Shown here: positions 1 through 12,244 of the stretch, one piece after another | Layout: each line of letters opens with the position of its first letter | Numbering within the stretch: the stretch's first letter is position 1 | From: Nymphaea colorata | Taxonomy: Eukaryota > Streptophyta > Magnoliopsida > Nymphaeales > Nymphaeaceae | Direction of reading: 5' to 3' | Assembly (NCBI RefSeq): GCF_008831285.2 | Contig: NC_045146.1 | Span: 5,406,972 to 5,470,971, forward strand | DNA length: 64,000 bases | Made by a program: the position numbers and the translations under genes | The notes under the pieces: generated by a model | What the model was told of the DNA's origin: nothing | Databases searched by the model: none | Seen by the model: the letters and a program-made list of their open reading frames with translations, nothing else

Positions 1-3000
1 CAGTGGCCACTCCGACTTCTCAGAAGTGCCCCACTTGTTCTCGTGTGCACCCCGGTAAGCCGTGCTATCGGGTGACTGGGGTTTGATTACACTGCGGAGG
101 TATGGGATACTTTATCAAGGATTGCCCGTTGAAGAAAGAAAGAGAATTGAAGAAGCCTGAAGCTGGTTCTTCTAGCGCACGACAGACGTCTGGACGTGTC
201 TACGCTACTACTGTGGAGGAGCTTCAGGCACACGACCTCGTTGAAGGTACTTTACTTGTCAGTTCTCATATTGCTAGAGTGTTATTTGATGCAGGAGCGA
301 CGCATTCTTTTATATCTAGTCGATTTGCTACCTCACTAGAAGTGTCGGCTAGAAGAATGTCGTATGTTTTAAAAGTTGTTAGCCCAATGAATGCTCAAGA
401 GTCGTGTCGTGAGTATCTTCCTGATGTGGACGTGGAAATCCATCAACTTCACCTACCCGCACAGTTGGTGATCCTAGGTCTCAGTGAGTTTGATGTGATT
501 TTGGGTATGGATTGGTTGTATGCGCATTATGCCATGATAGATTGCAGGAAGAAGCAGATACAGATGTTGACTAATGAGATGCAGCCTGTGGAATTTCATA
601 CTCGTAGGGCCAGTCGAACTGATAAAATATTGGTGTCTGCATTGAAGGCTAAGCGATGGTTAGAGAGTGGAAGCGTTGCCTTCTTGGTCAATGTGTTGAT
701 CAATGAGGCTGAGCAGATGAAATTGCAGGATGTTGCCGTGGTGAGTGAGTATCCTGAGGTGTTTCCTGAGGAATTATCGAGTTTGCCTCCAACTCGAGAA
801 GTGGAGTTCAAGATAGAGTCGTTACCAGGGACAACTCCTATTTCTAAGGCACCCTACCGTATGGCACCAGCAGAGTTAGAAGAGTTGAAGAAGCAACTGC
901 AGAAGCTCTTAGATAAGAGCTTCATTCGACCTAGTGTGTCTCCTTGGGGAGCACCTGTATTGTTTGTGAAAAAGAAAGATGAGACTATGCGCTTGTGTAT
1001 AGATTATCGTATGTTGAATCAAGTCACCATCAAGAATAAGTATCCACTTCCAAGAATTGAAGACTTGTTTGATCAGCTTAAGAATGCAAAGGTTTTCTCT
1101 AAGATCGATCTGAGGACAGGCTACCATCAACTCTTGATACGGGAGGAAGATGTTTCTAAGACTGCTTTTCGAACCATGTATGGACATTATGAATTCAGGG
1201 TCATGCCTTTTGGGTTGACTAATGCTCCCGCAGCATTCATGGACCTCATGAATCGGGTTTTCCAAGAGTTCTTGAATCGTTTTGTTATTGTGTTTGTTGA
1301 TGATATTTTGGTGTACTCAGAGAGTGAAGCAGAGCACAGAGACCACTTGAGAAGTGTGTTGGGTCTTTTGCGCAAGCATAAGCTTTATGCCAAATACTCA
1401 AAATGTGAATTTTGGCTAGAGAATGTAAACTTTTTGGGTCATGTGATCTCGAAGGATGGAGTATCTGTCGATCCGGCTAAGGTGTCAGCTGTTCAGGACT
1501 GGAGAACACCCCGCAGTGTAACTGAGGTTAGAAGCTTTTTGGGATTGGCAGGATACTATCGCAGGTTCATACAAGACTTTTCGAAAATAGCTACGCCCAT
1601 GACTAAGCTATTGAGAAAAGGAGTGAAGTTTGTGTGGAATGAAGAGTGTGAGAAGAGTTTTTAAACTCTGAAGGTCAAGCTTACTACTGCCCCTATTTTG
1701 ACGCTTCCATCAGGTCATTCTGGTTTTGTGGTGTACACTGATGCTTTGGGAATCGGATATGGTTGTGTGTTGATGCAGCATGGCCGTGTAGTGGCTTATG
1801 CATCAAGGCAGTTGAATGCCCACGAGCAACACTATCCCACTCATGATTTGGAGTTGGGAGCAGTTGTGTTCACATTGAAGATATGGAGACACTATCTTTA
1901 TGGTGCAACATTCGAGGTGTTTACAGATCACAAGTCCTTGAAGTATATATCCTCGCAAGGGGATCTCAACTTGAGGCAAAGAAGATGGATCGAATATTTA
2001 AAGGATTATGATTTCACCATATCGTATCATCCAGGCAAGGCGAATGTGGTGGCAGAAGCGTTGAGCAGGTATGCCAAGGCGACAATGTGCAGTATGTTGA
2101 CTCGTTCTTGGACATTATTGCAAGATGTGATAGCTTGGCAGCATTACATTTGTGATGAGAACAAGGAAATGATGACGACCTTGATTCGGCATCCTTTGAT
2201 GGAAGAACTTGTAATGAAACAAAAGGAAGATCCAGAGTTTGCTAAGAACATGGAAGAAAGCAAAAAGACAGGTTCTCATTGGCATCAAGATGAAGATGGG
2301 TCATTACGGTTTCGCCAGAGATTATGGATTCCTAGAGATGAAGGGGTGAAGCGTCTGTTGCTTGATGAAGCTCACAAATCTAAGTTTTCTATTCACCCGG
2401 GCAGTACAAAGATGTTTCAAGATATGAGAAGAATTTTTTGGTGGCCTGGAATGAAACGTGAAATTACAGAATATGTGGCAAAGTGCTTAATTTGCCAACA
2501 GGTAAAAGCAGAGCATTAGCGGCCAAGAGGCTTGTTGCAAAGAATCGATATTCCAGTGTGGAAATGGGAAGACATTATGATGGATTTTGTGGTTGTGTTG
2601 CCTCATACCAAAAGACAACAGAATGCCATATGGGTGATTGTTGATCGACTTACGAAGTCCGCTCACTTTCTGCCAATCAGTATCAGTCAGTCTTTGGAAA
2701 GTCTCGCAGAGTTATATATTGGCGAGATAGTAAGATTGCATGGAGTGCCAAAGTCTATCATTTCGGATCGAGATCCACGTTTTACTTCTAGGTTTTGGGG
2801 GCAATTACAGAAGGCTTTGGGTACCAAGCTTAAGTTGAGCACAGCGTTCCACCCCCAAACTGATGGGCAGTCTGAGAGGACCATTCAGACTTTAGAGGAC
2901 ATGTTGCGCGCATGTGTCTTAGAGTGGAAAGGAGATTGGGACAAACATGTGAAACTTGCAGAATTTGCTTACAATAACAGTTACCACTCTAGTATTGGGA

Positions 3001-3623
3001 TGGCACCTTTTGAGGCTTTGTATGGAAGGTCGTGCAGATCTCCAGCTTGTTGGACCGATTTAGGTGATGGCAAGATCAAAAACCCTTTAGTATTGCAACA
3101 CTACACCGACCAAGTGAAATTGATACGGAAAAAGTTGTTGACTGCTCAGAGTAGACAGAAAAGTTAGGCTGACATTCATCGTAGAGAATTGGCTTTTGAG
3201 GTGGGTGATCATGTGTTTTTAAAGATTTCTCCTACTAAGGGTGTTTTTCGCTTTGGTGCGAAGGGAAAGTTGAGCCCGAGGTTCGTAGGACCTTTTGAGA
3301 TATTAGAGAAGATTGGAGAGGTGGCATACAGATTGGCGTTACCACCAGATTTGAGTCACGTTCATGACGTCTTCCACGTTTCCATGCTTCGAAAATACGT
3401 ACCAGATCCGACACATATGATTGATTTTCAAGGTATTCTAGTACAAGATGATTTGACAATGGAAGAACAGCCCATTAGAATTGTGGATCATCGAGAGCAA
3501 GTACTTCGCACTAAAAGAATTCCTTTGGTAAAGGTGGAATGGCAGTACCATGGATTGAAGGAGAGCACATGGGAACCTGAGGAGGACATACGGAAGAAGT
3601 ACCCACATTTGTTCTCACTTTGA
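1..3623 (+). pseudogene. Ty3/gypsy chromovirus gag-pol (3' part), broken by four stop codons
   Basis: One continuous reading frame runs from the left edge to the stop at 3621-3623. It holds, in order, the gag zinc knuckle (about 84-128), aspartic protease (DAGATHSF, about 288-311), reverse transcriptase (FVDDILVYS, about 1294-1320), RNase H (VYTDALG, about 1731), integrase HHCC finger (about 2390-2510), integrase core (DD35E motifs between 2580 and 2880) and a C-terminal chromodomain-like segment (about 3470-3610). Four in-frame stops interrupt it: 84-86, 1662-1664, 2517-2519 and 3165-3167. The stop at 84 sits at the first Cys of the CX2CX4HX4C knuckle, and the knuckle His reads Tyr. The domain order, chromodomain and very long LTR fit a Tekay/Del-type chromovirus. 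The frame is otherwise unbroken, so decay is recent and by point mutation. The 5' LTR and most of gag lie outside the window. Confidence 0.93.
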
Positions 3624-3660
3624 GCTATGATCTAAATTTCGAGGACGAAAATTTTTTTTT

Positions 3661-3672
3661 AGGAGGGTAGGA
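3661..3672 (+). other. Polypurine tract of the gypsy element
   Basis: A purine-rich run (AGGAGGGTAGGA) lies directly before the TGTAACG start of the 3' LTR. This is the expected site of plus-strand priming. Confidence 0.75.
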
Positions 3673-6600
3673 TGTAACGCTCGTTGTTTGGCAGGACGGG
3701 TCGGGTCAAGGTCCAGACCCGGACCCGAGCCCCTCACGCGTGAGCGAGCCCGACTCCACCTCCCCTCCCTCGTCTTTCCTTCTTCTCCCTCGTTTCCCCT
3801 CTTCGTCTCCCCTTACCCACGACCGGAACTCAGCGAAGCAGAAGAAGGCGACGGCGACGGTGACGGCGACGGTGACGGCGACGGTGGCAGCTCGCGGGTA
3901 AGCTCCCTCTCTCGCCCTCTCTGCCTGTTTTTCCCCTCCTTTCCTGCGCATCCCTTCCTCTCTACAACACTCTCTCTCCTCCCACACGCTGTCCCTCTCC
4001 TCCTTGCCCGAGCTCTCTTCCCTTCTTCTCTCGCCTCCTTCTCCCTTCTCCCTCGCCTGCTCCTCCTTCCTCTTCTTTCTTCTCCTCCTCCTTCCCACGC
4101 AGACCCTTCCCTCACCATCCGAACCGTACCCCTTTTGTCTGTCTCCCATCTCTGTCGACGTTTCCTCCCTGCTCATTCTCGTGCTCTTTCTCAGTTCTCA
4201 GCCTCCCCCAATCGAACCAATATTTTAGCCGAATTCCTCCTCTTGAGCACGTTCTTGCTTGTTCTCTTTAGTTGTGGCTGTTGGATTGGAATTTCAGTTT
4301 GAGGGTTCATAATTCTCTATAGAAGGCGTTGGTGGTGGCGGCTTGGCACGATTTCTACCATTTGGGGACCGACTATATGCTTGAGGTGGCTGTTTGAGGC
4401 ATCACAGCAGTTTGGACGCTTAGATTGGGGTGAGCAAAGCCTCTTTGAGCTTAGATTATTGGATATTATATAGTAGAGCATGTATAATTATTGTTCGAGC
4501 ATGCTAGAGCTTAGAATTGATGATTTTGGGACGCATGTTAGTGATTTTGTTTTTGGGGAAAACTTAGGATTTGCATTGGGAAGTAATGATTCATGTATTT
4601 AATGATCGTTTAAGCATGATGGATTAATTTTCGAAGCTTTAAGGAAACATGGTAGAGATTGTGAGGTTGTGGGGAAGTTTTGGAACCGTCTTAGGGAGTG
4701 TAGTGCAGACTTCGGTGAACGGGTGTATCATGAAGTTAATTAGGGAATATACGTATTTGGATGTGACTTTGGGGTTGATGTCTTAATTAAAGAACGTTAT
4801 TGAGGAAGGAATTAGTGATGGATTGATTGATGGTTGAAGGCTTTGATTTTTCGAGGCAACGTCAAGACGTAAAGGAGGAGGCCTATTGGAGAGCTTGTTA
4901 GTCGACACTACCTGTCGACACCCTCTTGAGGCGACGACACGTGCCTCAAGGATTTTATTTTTGTATCTGTTTGTTTCTGTTTGAATGGTGTAGGTATCTA
5001 GTAGAAACCTTATTCTTGTTTATGTTTGCAGGTGCACCGGGCACATCCCGTCGACCTTGAGTTCGAAGCTTGAGGCATTTTGAGGAAGTTGGTGAGCGCG
5101 CCACAGGTATGGCAACTTTCCAGGCAAATTCCTGCCTGGGGCAAATGTGTGATTGGGTGCTCCTAGGATCAAGGGATCCTAGGATTGTGATGTTAATTGA
5201 TTGACTGTTTTGTGAAAGAGTATATGTATGTTGCATACATGATATGAATGGGTTAGAAAGATTATTAGTCATTCGTTTTGAAATTGTTACGCATTGGCAT
5301 GTGCATGCTAGAATTGATATCTGTTTAGGACAGATGAGGCGGAGTATCGAGTCGATTGTCTCCTCGACCCCAATTGTGCATTAGAAAGCACCATAGAATG
5401 ATAATTGCATAGGACAGCTACGAGCCAACCGCAGATTGAGACTACTCTATGTGGATTGGCTAAGTTTTTCAAAGAGGTAATTGACGTGATTGATGTGAGG
5501 ATTGATGTGATGATTGATATGAATGTGTATGTTGTTGCATATCCATTGCCATGGGCAATGATGCGAATGGATGTTTTGGTGGGTAGTTGTACCCGTATGG
5601 TATGACGGCTAGCAATAAGTGTTACTGTATGTATAGACCTCATGTGAAGGTAATCGGAGGTGTGGGTGTACTCGTGAAGTGTACTAGCCTCATGTGCTAG
5701 GCAGTCATCTTGTGAATGTGTAACTATAATGATAAGAATGAATAACTAAGAGATGTGAGGCCAGTGGGATATGGCTATGTGTTTGGGAGACGTCCCCCTT
5801 GTTTGCCACTGGTCTCGCCTGTCAGAGCGCAGGCGGTGCAAGGCCCCAGGGTTCTGTTGTGTGTTTTGCTTGGAGCGTTGGGCTCCCGCCTTCCCAACCT
5901 GGGTGTCCTAGGGAAGGCTGAGTATCTCACCTTGGACTTCACACATCCAGGGATGAGTACTCTACCGCTGCAGCGGGTGAAATGGATCCATACTGTTATG
6001 GACCACCACGGGGGTTGTCTCTCGGTTGTAGGCCGCCCGCGGTGTGCACGTGCCTGTGTTGCACCCACAGGAACTGTTAATGCACTAAAGTTAATGAAAA
6101 TGTAATATATTTGATAGAATGCATGTGACCGACGTATATGTGATTGATATGAATGCAAGTGTTATGTTTAAGCATACTTCGCATGTGACTGATGTTGTGT
6201 TAGTGTGGCCATCAAGTGGCTTTTATGTGTCGTACTCTGACACGACATGACGATAGATGGGTTGATATTTGTTCTTTTATTTGAGCCTTACTTGAGAGGG
6301 TTTGGCATTTTCCTGGTTGGTTACCATACTGCGAAGGCTGAGCCTTCAGTTGTTTTCTTTTTCAGGTTTTGGCGGACCCGGGGCAACAGGTTGGGGAGGT
6401 TTTGGGATTGTCGTTTGTTGTGTCGGCGCGTCATGTTTTGGTTTTATTGATGTCTTCTTTTTGTTAGGCATCAATGTTATGATTTTGGGGCATTTTGGTC
6501 ATGCACATAGATGTGAATTTGTATGAAACAAAATGGTTATATAAATGAAAGTTCGCCCCATTGTTTTGAATTGCTTGGCTCATCGTCTTTTTGAATTGTT

Positions 6601-6675
6601 GGGTAGTCACTCCTCGATGCTTTATGTTTAGAAAAAAAAAAGGGGGTTTGTGGGTTAAAAGGTCGGGGTGTGACA
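3673..6675 (+). repeat. 3' LTR of the gypsy chromovirus (3,003 bp)
   Basis: The LTR begins TGTAACGC directly after the polypurine tract and ends GGGGTGTGACA, so the ends form the usual TGT...ACA inverted pair. The first 600 bases are very CT-rich on the plus strand and give spurious open frames. A GACGGC/GACGGT repeat lies at about 3847-3890 and an ATTGATGTGA-like repeat at about 5480-5530. The bases after the end (TAAGT) would be the target duplication, but its partner is left of the window. A decayed relative of the last 600 bases lies at about 49600-50287. Confidence 0.85.
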
Positions 6676-6685
6676 TAAGTGTTGC

Positions 6686-6747
6686 TTAGTTTCTTTTCTA
6701 AAAGATTGGGAACTTGTTAGTTTCTTTTCTAAAAGATTGGGAACTTG
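6686..6747. repeat. 31-bp tandem duplication (two copies)
   Basis: The unit beginning TTAGTTTCTTTTCTAAAAGA occurs at 6686-6716 and again at 6717-6747. It lies between the gypsy LTR end and the recognisable copia gag sequence. Confidence 0.85.
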
Positions 6748-8602
6748 ATGCACGAAGCTCATGAATCTATTCAGCAGAGATAGATGTTTTTCCTCCATCA
6801 GGTTTGGTCACACTAGAACTAGGCTTCTTACCGCTAGATGACTTCCCACGACCATTCTTCTTTTTAGGATGCAAGTCTCAGCAAAACTCCATGGTATAAC
6901 ATGTTTTCTTGCAATGAGTGCATTTTCAGGAAGATCGAGTGGCTCCCAAGGTAAGCATGGGCACTAGGCCAGGCCGTCACCGGATACCTGATACCGAGCC
7001 TGGCTTGGGCTTGGGCCCGGGCCTTGAAAAAAACAGTTATTGGGCTCGTCTTATCAGGCCTGGCGCGGCCGACTACTTTAACGAGTTGGGCTCGGTCTTG
7101 AATCTGTTACCATTGACGACCTGATAAACTCGACTAACTAAAAAACATAAAGGTTAGGACTTAGGGTTTTTCGTTATCAAATCTGGGGAGTGTTGGTCGA
7201 AGGCAGCAGAAAAAGAAGGCTGTGGGGAGTGAGACAGAGTGGAGGTTGCGGGTGAGGAATCTGCTTCTCCTCCTTTATCTTCCATCATTCTAGCAACCAA
7301 GAAAAGGGGAAAAGAGATTAATGGAATCGCTAGCCCTTTGATGATGACGAGTGATGTCTCTCTTCCTTCTCTTCTATTTCTATCGAACTACAATAGAATG
7401 ACAGTGAGTCTCACTCTCAACCGCCAAGCTAAACAAAATCATGCTTTTGTTGTCTATCTTGCACAACAACCTCGGATTGCAACCAATCATCAGATTGAAG
7501 AGGGAATGTACGGCCAACGAGAACCCATGGAGTGTTTGCTTAATCGCTTCCAAAAGACGATGAAAAGCGGGGGAGGAAAGAATGACGGAAAAAAGGGGGA
7601 AGCTTGAAAGGGGGCTGAGAGAGACCCGTCACGACAGCACGGAAAATCTTGAAAGTGGCTGAGAGAAACCCTTCACGGCAGCAGCAATCAGGTTGGGCCG
7701 GGCCTCGGGCATAATCTCAAGCCCGAGGCCCGATACTTCATCGGCCTGGCCCGACCCGGTTAGAAACGGACAGGGTTTTGGGCTGGCACAATAGCCCTAA
7801 TGGGCTTAGTTTTTGTCACTTTTTTCAGGCCGGCAGGGCCTGATGCCCAGCCTTTACCCATAGGAGCCCGGCTAACAAGCGCAGACCTCTCAGTGTATGT
7901 GAGATATGGGCCTCTTTTCTCCCTATAATAACAAGGTGTATTTTCTCTTCAGCTTCAACACGAGAGTAGACATCTTCAATGCTACAGAGTCCCTCTGAAT
8001 TAAGAAACTGACTCCTTATACCTTTGAAATCATTGTTGAGCCCTGCTAAGAATACAAACACCTTGTTCTTCCATTCTTTGTTCCAATAATGCACCTGGTC
8101 TTGAGGACAACTCCAAGCAACATTGGAGTAGTAGTCAAACTCTTCCCATTTTGATTTCAATATCGCATAAAAATCAGCCACAGAAAGTTCTCCTTGTCGC
8201 AGGGCATAGACATCCTTCATTAACTGATACACATGAACATCCTTCTTCTTTTGGCCATAGATTTGTTCTAAAATGCCCCACATGTCTCTAGCAGTCCTCT
8301 TAAAGAATAAGAGGTTGAATATCAGAAGATACAAAGTTGACAATCCAAGTTTTTACTTGATTGTCTTCAAGAAACCATGTAACCCATGTTGGGCTAGTCT
8401 CAGGTGGTTTAACCTTTTTCCCATGGACATAGGCAATTCGTCCCCAACCAGCGATCCCCATAGTGTTAGCAGCGGACCATCGAAGATAATTATCCTTAGT
8501 AAGACGAGTAGTGGTAACCTGAATAAGCATATTTTCAGTTCTAGAGACCCCAACATCTCCCTGGTCAGTATTAACAGTAGAGGAGGCTGATTCCGCCATC
8601 AC
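6748..8602 (-). pseudogene. Copia 1 gag, frameshifted and split by a hAT-like insertion
   Basis: Gag starts at 8602, with a [13 protein letters not shown] segment near its N-terminus, and runs to about 8300. A frameshift near 8300-8310 then moves the frame, and it continues through a KWEEFDYYSN-containing part to about 7865. The insertion at 6952-7856 follows. The zinc-knuckle segment resumes left of it, around 6870-6905. In that knuckle (C-T-H-C-K-K-T-C-Y...) the His position is Tyr. No functional Gag can be made from this copy. Confidence 0.85.
6952..7856. mobile_element. hAT-like non-autonomous element (905 bp) inside copia 1 gag
   Basis: The ends are imperfect inverted repeats: TAAGCATGGGCACTAGGCC on the left, and on the right the reverse complement TAAAGGCTGGGCATCAGGCC. 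GC-rich GGCC/GGGC subterminal blocks lie at both ends. The flanks (TCCCAAGG and CCCATAGG) look like an 8-bp target duplication differing by one indel. The sister copia carries the uninterrupted site near 33466-33475, confirming insertion. A 122-codon open frame at 7239-7607 matches nothing I recognise. The end sequences resemble the elements at 40185 and 61247. Confidence 0.8.
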
Positions 8603-9098
8603 AATGCAGTGATTTGACAGTCAAGGACAAAGAGAAATGCCTGTGACACACAGTGGCGCAGCAACGAACAAACAACTGTAACAGAAGATAATACTGGAAG
8701 AGGTTACTTGCTGAAACGAGGACAGGGAGACGACACAGCAGCTGTGTCGTGTGACTGTAGAGAGAAGTCGGGCGACGCAGCAGGACAGGCACCTCTAAAG
8801 TCGAGCAATGTTCTCAGGCATACAGAAGAGGAATAGGCAACACAAAACCTTGTGCCACTACAGAGGACAACGGCAAGGAGCAGTGACAGCAGGGAGCAGC
8901 AGCTGAGATGGATTTGCACCTGGCAGAAATGCAGAAGTGACGGATGACCCTCAGGGAAGCATGGCAGGGCACACGGTCGACTTACCTGAACTTCACGACT
9001 AAGACGGTTGACGGCAGAGCTCGAGTGACTTGGCGGCAGCAACGGCGACAGCAAGAAACAGGCGTACATACAAACCGAAAATTCAGAACCACGTCGGC

Positions 9099-9108
9099 TC
9101 TAATACCA
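9099..9108 (-). other. Primer binding site of copia 1
   Basis: On the minus strand the LTR end is followed directly by TGGTATTAGAGCC, which continues to about 9096. This is one base away from the initiator-Met tRNA complement TGGTATCAGAGCC used by most plant LTR elements. Confidence 0.75.
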
Positions 9109-9369
9109 TGTTGAAGTAGAAAAAAGGATAGAACGGTAACTGAAGATGGGTGTAACGTGGAAAACCCCTCAACTTGAGGGAAAAAACCACGATGGAGGAG
9201 AGATGACGCCCACTAGCAACCAATTCTCTCTCTCTCTACAATAATTTTCATTTTATTTTTTGAAATTAGGGATTACAATGACTTAAGTAGAGCCTTAATA
9301 GGAACACACACTGGAACGAGCCCAGACCCAGACCCAAACAGAAGGCTCATTCACTAATACATGTCAACA
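9109..9369 (-). repeat. 5' LTR of copia 1 (261 bp)
   Basis: On the plus strand it runs TGTTGAAGTAG...CATGTCAACA. It shares long blocks with the LTRs at 29498, 35153 and 63093, including the CGTGG...CCACG hairpin (9156-9191) and the AAATTAGGG block. Confidence 0.85.
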
Positions 9370-9499
9370 TATACCAAATTGAATTTATCTACCTGAAACT
9401 AAAAGAACAAAGAAAATTATATTGAAGTGAGAAAAAATAAATTGAAGTGGAAAGATTTGTCTCTTTTTCATATGTATTGAGGTCTGAAGTGAACATAGC

Positions 9500-9800
9500 A
9501 CTCCAAGAGAAAGTCTACAATATGGACAGTCCACCCAATATGAACGTTCTAAATGCAAATATTTGTAGATTATGAAAAACATACATTGCATGGCCTCAAA
9601 CAAGTGGCTAACACTTGGTTTAATAGATTTAACAACATAATGACAAAATGTGGTTTTAATCCATACATGTTGCTCCCTTTGTTAAGAATTCTAGTGCAGG
9701 TATTATGACAGTGTCATCATGTACGGATGGCATATTGATGACATGGTGCAATAAACAAAACCGAAGCTAAGGAAGTTGATTGTGACACATTTAAAATAGC
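9500..9800 (+). pseudogene. Fossil copia reverse-transcriptase fragment
   Basis: With frameshifts, this stretch reads as plus-strand copia RT: an MDSPPN-like start, then HGLKQVANTWFNRFNNIM (about 9590-9650), then a degenerate D-D box region (GILMTW, about 9724-9745). LKQ...WF is a hallmark of copia RT. No LTRs are recognisable around it. Confidence 0.6.
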
Positions 9801-11833
9801 TGATTTGATACTTCTAAACTTATCTTCTAAAATTGAAGTTGCATACTCTTCAAAAGGATACATTTTACCATAAAGCAAGTTTTGGTTTACACTGCCAAGA
9901 CAATAATAAGAGATGATAAAGTAGCCACGCCACCAAAAGCTATTGGAACCAAGATAAAAAAATTTTCCAATGAACTCCCAAACACCTTTTAGTCAATTAG
10001 TTGGATGATGTACGTAACAAAAAGTCTGACATAGCTTCCAGCTCATGCATTAGCCAGTCCCAACATACACTTATAATATATATGCAGACTTTCATACCAT
10101 TGACAGGACCAAATAAGAGAATATGTTTGTGCTTTAATGTTTCATTAGATTTCATTGCTTATATTAATGATGAGTAGCTGACTGAGAGAGAATAGATACT
10201 TCATTATAAGTATTTATATTTTCTTGTGAACAAGGTTTTACTATCATCAATAGAAGATAGAAATTGAACAATGACTAGTATAATATTGGAGATTGTAAGA
10301 CTCAGACAACAATTATTAGACATAAGAATTCTTTTGGAGAGACCAACCAAGATATGTTGGTGAAAATAAAAGTACAATTACGTAGTTCAAATCACCCATT
10401 TTCTGCACGTAAAATTGGCCTGTTATTTCATATAGAAGAGTATTGAGAAATATCATTGAACATCACTTTGTTGCCTCAGTGTATAAGCTAACAATTTTTC
10501 ACTGAAACATTGTGCTTCCCACAGTACATGCTTAATTCAAATAGATGCATGTATACTACTTATACACATACATGTATCTGTTACCTCTATGTAACAGATA
10601 CATGCATGTGCATAATCAGTATACCGGTCTATCAAATAAGTGCATTTTACATATAGGTTCAGTCGATGCATTTTTCGGTTTTATATTTTCTATTCTTTAT
10701 TTCCTGCATTTTTTTCTTGTTTGCATCCAAATTTGGACTTTGACCAGCTTTGACTAGCTACATTTTAGAGCCGCTGAAACTAGCCCAACAGGCAGTTCAA
10801 GAATCCTTTGCTGTGAGGGATACTTCCTCTGTTGTGATGTACTTCACATCTTGAGCGAATCCTCATTCAGACTTGGGTGACTTGATTATTTGTACTTGGA
10901 ATCCTTCATTGTTGCTGTTTCAGTTTTTTTTCCTTTTGGAGAATTATTAGACATCTATACACTTCAGATTCATGTGAATCCAAGCTCATGCAGTGGGAAG
11001 AAGGGGAAAAAAGATAAAATATCTAATTAAAAAAATAAAGATCTCACAAATTCAGATTGTTTGCTCGCATGCCATATGGGCTACGTACGTAAAAAACCAT
11101 CACAAGAGCACCATATGTAGAAAACCTCTGGTATTAGAAAGATCTAAGTGAGAACCCAAGTTGTGCAAGAATCTCACAGTTAAAAACATTACAAATATAT
11201 TTCAAATGGCATGTCACGTGACAGAATATTGCAGTGATGACAGCTCTCATAATCATACATCATAAGGAAATTATTCATCGGTTAAGATGGCTGGTCTGTG
11301 TTCTCCACTCATGCAGCGGGCCAAAGCAAATACCCTGCTAGTCTAAATTAAAATGATATGGATCACATCACCATAGGGTACGTTTTCGTATGCATTTGAC
11401 ATGAAAAAAATATTCACTTGATCATATCAATGGAGAATGCTTCATATTTGAAGAATAAGTCACCTTCAAAACCATAGAACATTAGCTCACACGTTCAGAA
11501 TCCCAAGCTGCATGCATGAGACTGTGAAGCCTTCTATCATGCACATACATCCTTTCAACATAAAGTCTAAGCAGTCACAATTAGTGGGGAATGTTTTGAA
11601 TGAAAATGTAGGTCATATACTCAGAAAATATGACAATCGGAAGATGGAATTAATTGAAGTATTGCCAGTCAAAGAAGACAAAGTATTGACAGAACTGGTA
11701 AACTTCAATGTGTTGATCATGCCACTGGTACTCTTGACTTCTATTATCTCCTCATTTACAAGACACATTTGAAAGTTTCTAAGAAGCTCCATACCTATGT
11801 ATCCACAGCTACATTCGTGTGACAGTTTTGACA
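9800..11833. other. AT-rich DNA downstream of gene 1
   Basis: No coding exon, structured repeat or RNA gene was recognised in this 2 kb. It must include the 3' UTR of gene 1 on the minus strand, but no convincing polyadenylation signal was found. Short open frames here have no supporting features. Confidence 0.5.
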
Positions 11834-12244
11834 TCACGAATGCATATGGTACATCTCATTCTCAGTTATGGAGCATAGACTGCCTGTATACATTTGGTCG
11901 GCTGATGAAGTTAATGACCCTGCATATGACCCATATCCACTACTATGGGGTCCAGTTGATGATTCACTGGTCTTTGAGATGCTGGCTAGATAGGGATTAC
12001 TGAATCTCCAAGCATTGCTCAGGGAAGCTTTGCCAAGAGTACTACTCAGAGTTGGTGATTTTGCCAGGATTCTCCCTTCAAGCATGTCAACAACAGAAGA
12101 CATTGTCGGCCTGAGAGAGGGAGAGGGGCTGGTGCAAAGAAGAGCGATGTTCAGCATTCTTAATGCCTCATCCTCTGATAAATCTGAGCCTAACCTTGGA
12201 TCGACTAGGTCCAAAAGGCTCCCCTTCTCTTGTAGAAAAAAGGC
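11834..12244 (-). CDS. Gene 1 exon 24: end of kinase and C-terminal tail
   Basis: After an acceptor TTACAG the exon encodes [20 protein letters not shown], then [32 protein letters not shown] and a Ser-rich tail, ending at a stop at 11834. The tail is variable in this family. Confidence 0.92.
   Translation of the reverse strand, partial: AFFLQEKGSLLDLVDPRLGSDLSEDEALRMLNIALLCTSPSPSLRPTMSSVVDMLEGRILAKSPTLSSTLGKASLSNAWRFSNPYLASISKTSESSTGPHSSGYGSYAGSLTSSADQMYTGSLCSITENEMYHMHS

Larger units (their letters stand above)
6676..9369 (-). mobile_element. Copia element 1 remnant: gag, leader, PBS and 5' LTR
   Basis: Read on the minus strand, this is the 5' part of a Ty1/copia element: LTR (9109-9369), PBS, a leader of about 500 bp, and gag from 8602 down to about 6748. 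It is the same family as the copia at 29498-35384; gag aligns from start codon to zinc knuckle. Pol is missing, and the gypsy LTR abuts the left side, so the gypsy element probably inserted here. A hAT-like element splits gag at 6952-7856. Confidence 0.85.

Noticed and set aside
3688-4302. Long open frames on both strands rich in Ser, Leu, Arg and Glu
   Set aside because: They lie in the CT-rich first part of the gypsy LTR; low-complexity composition keeps them open and no domain is present.
5755-6158. Open frames on both strands in the gypsy LTR
   Set aside because: Inside the LTR, not conserved as protein, and with no recognised domain.
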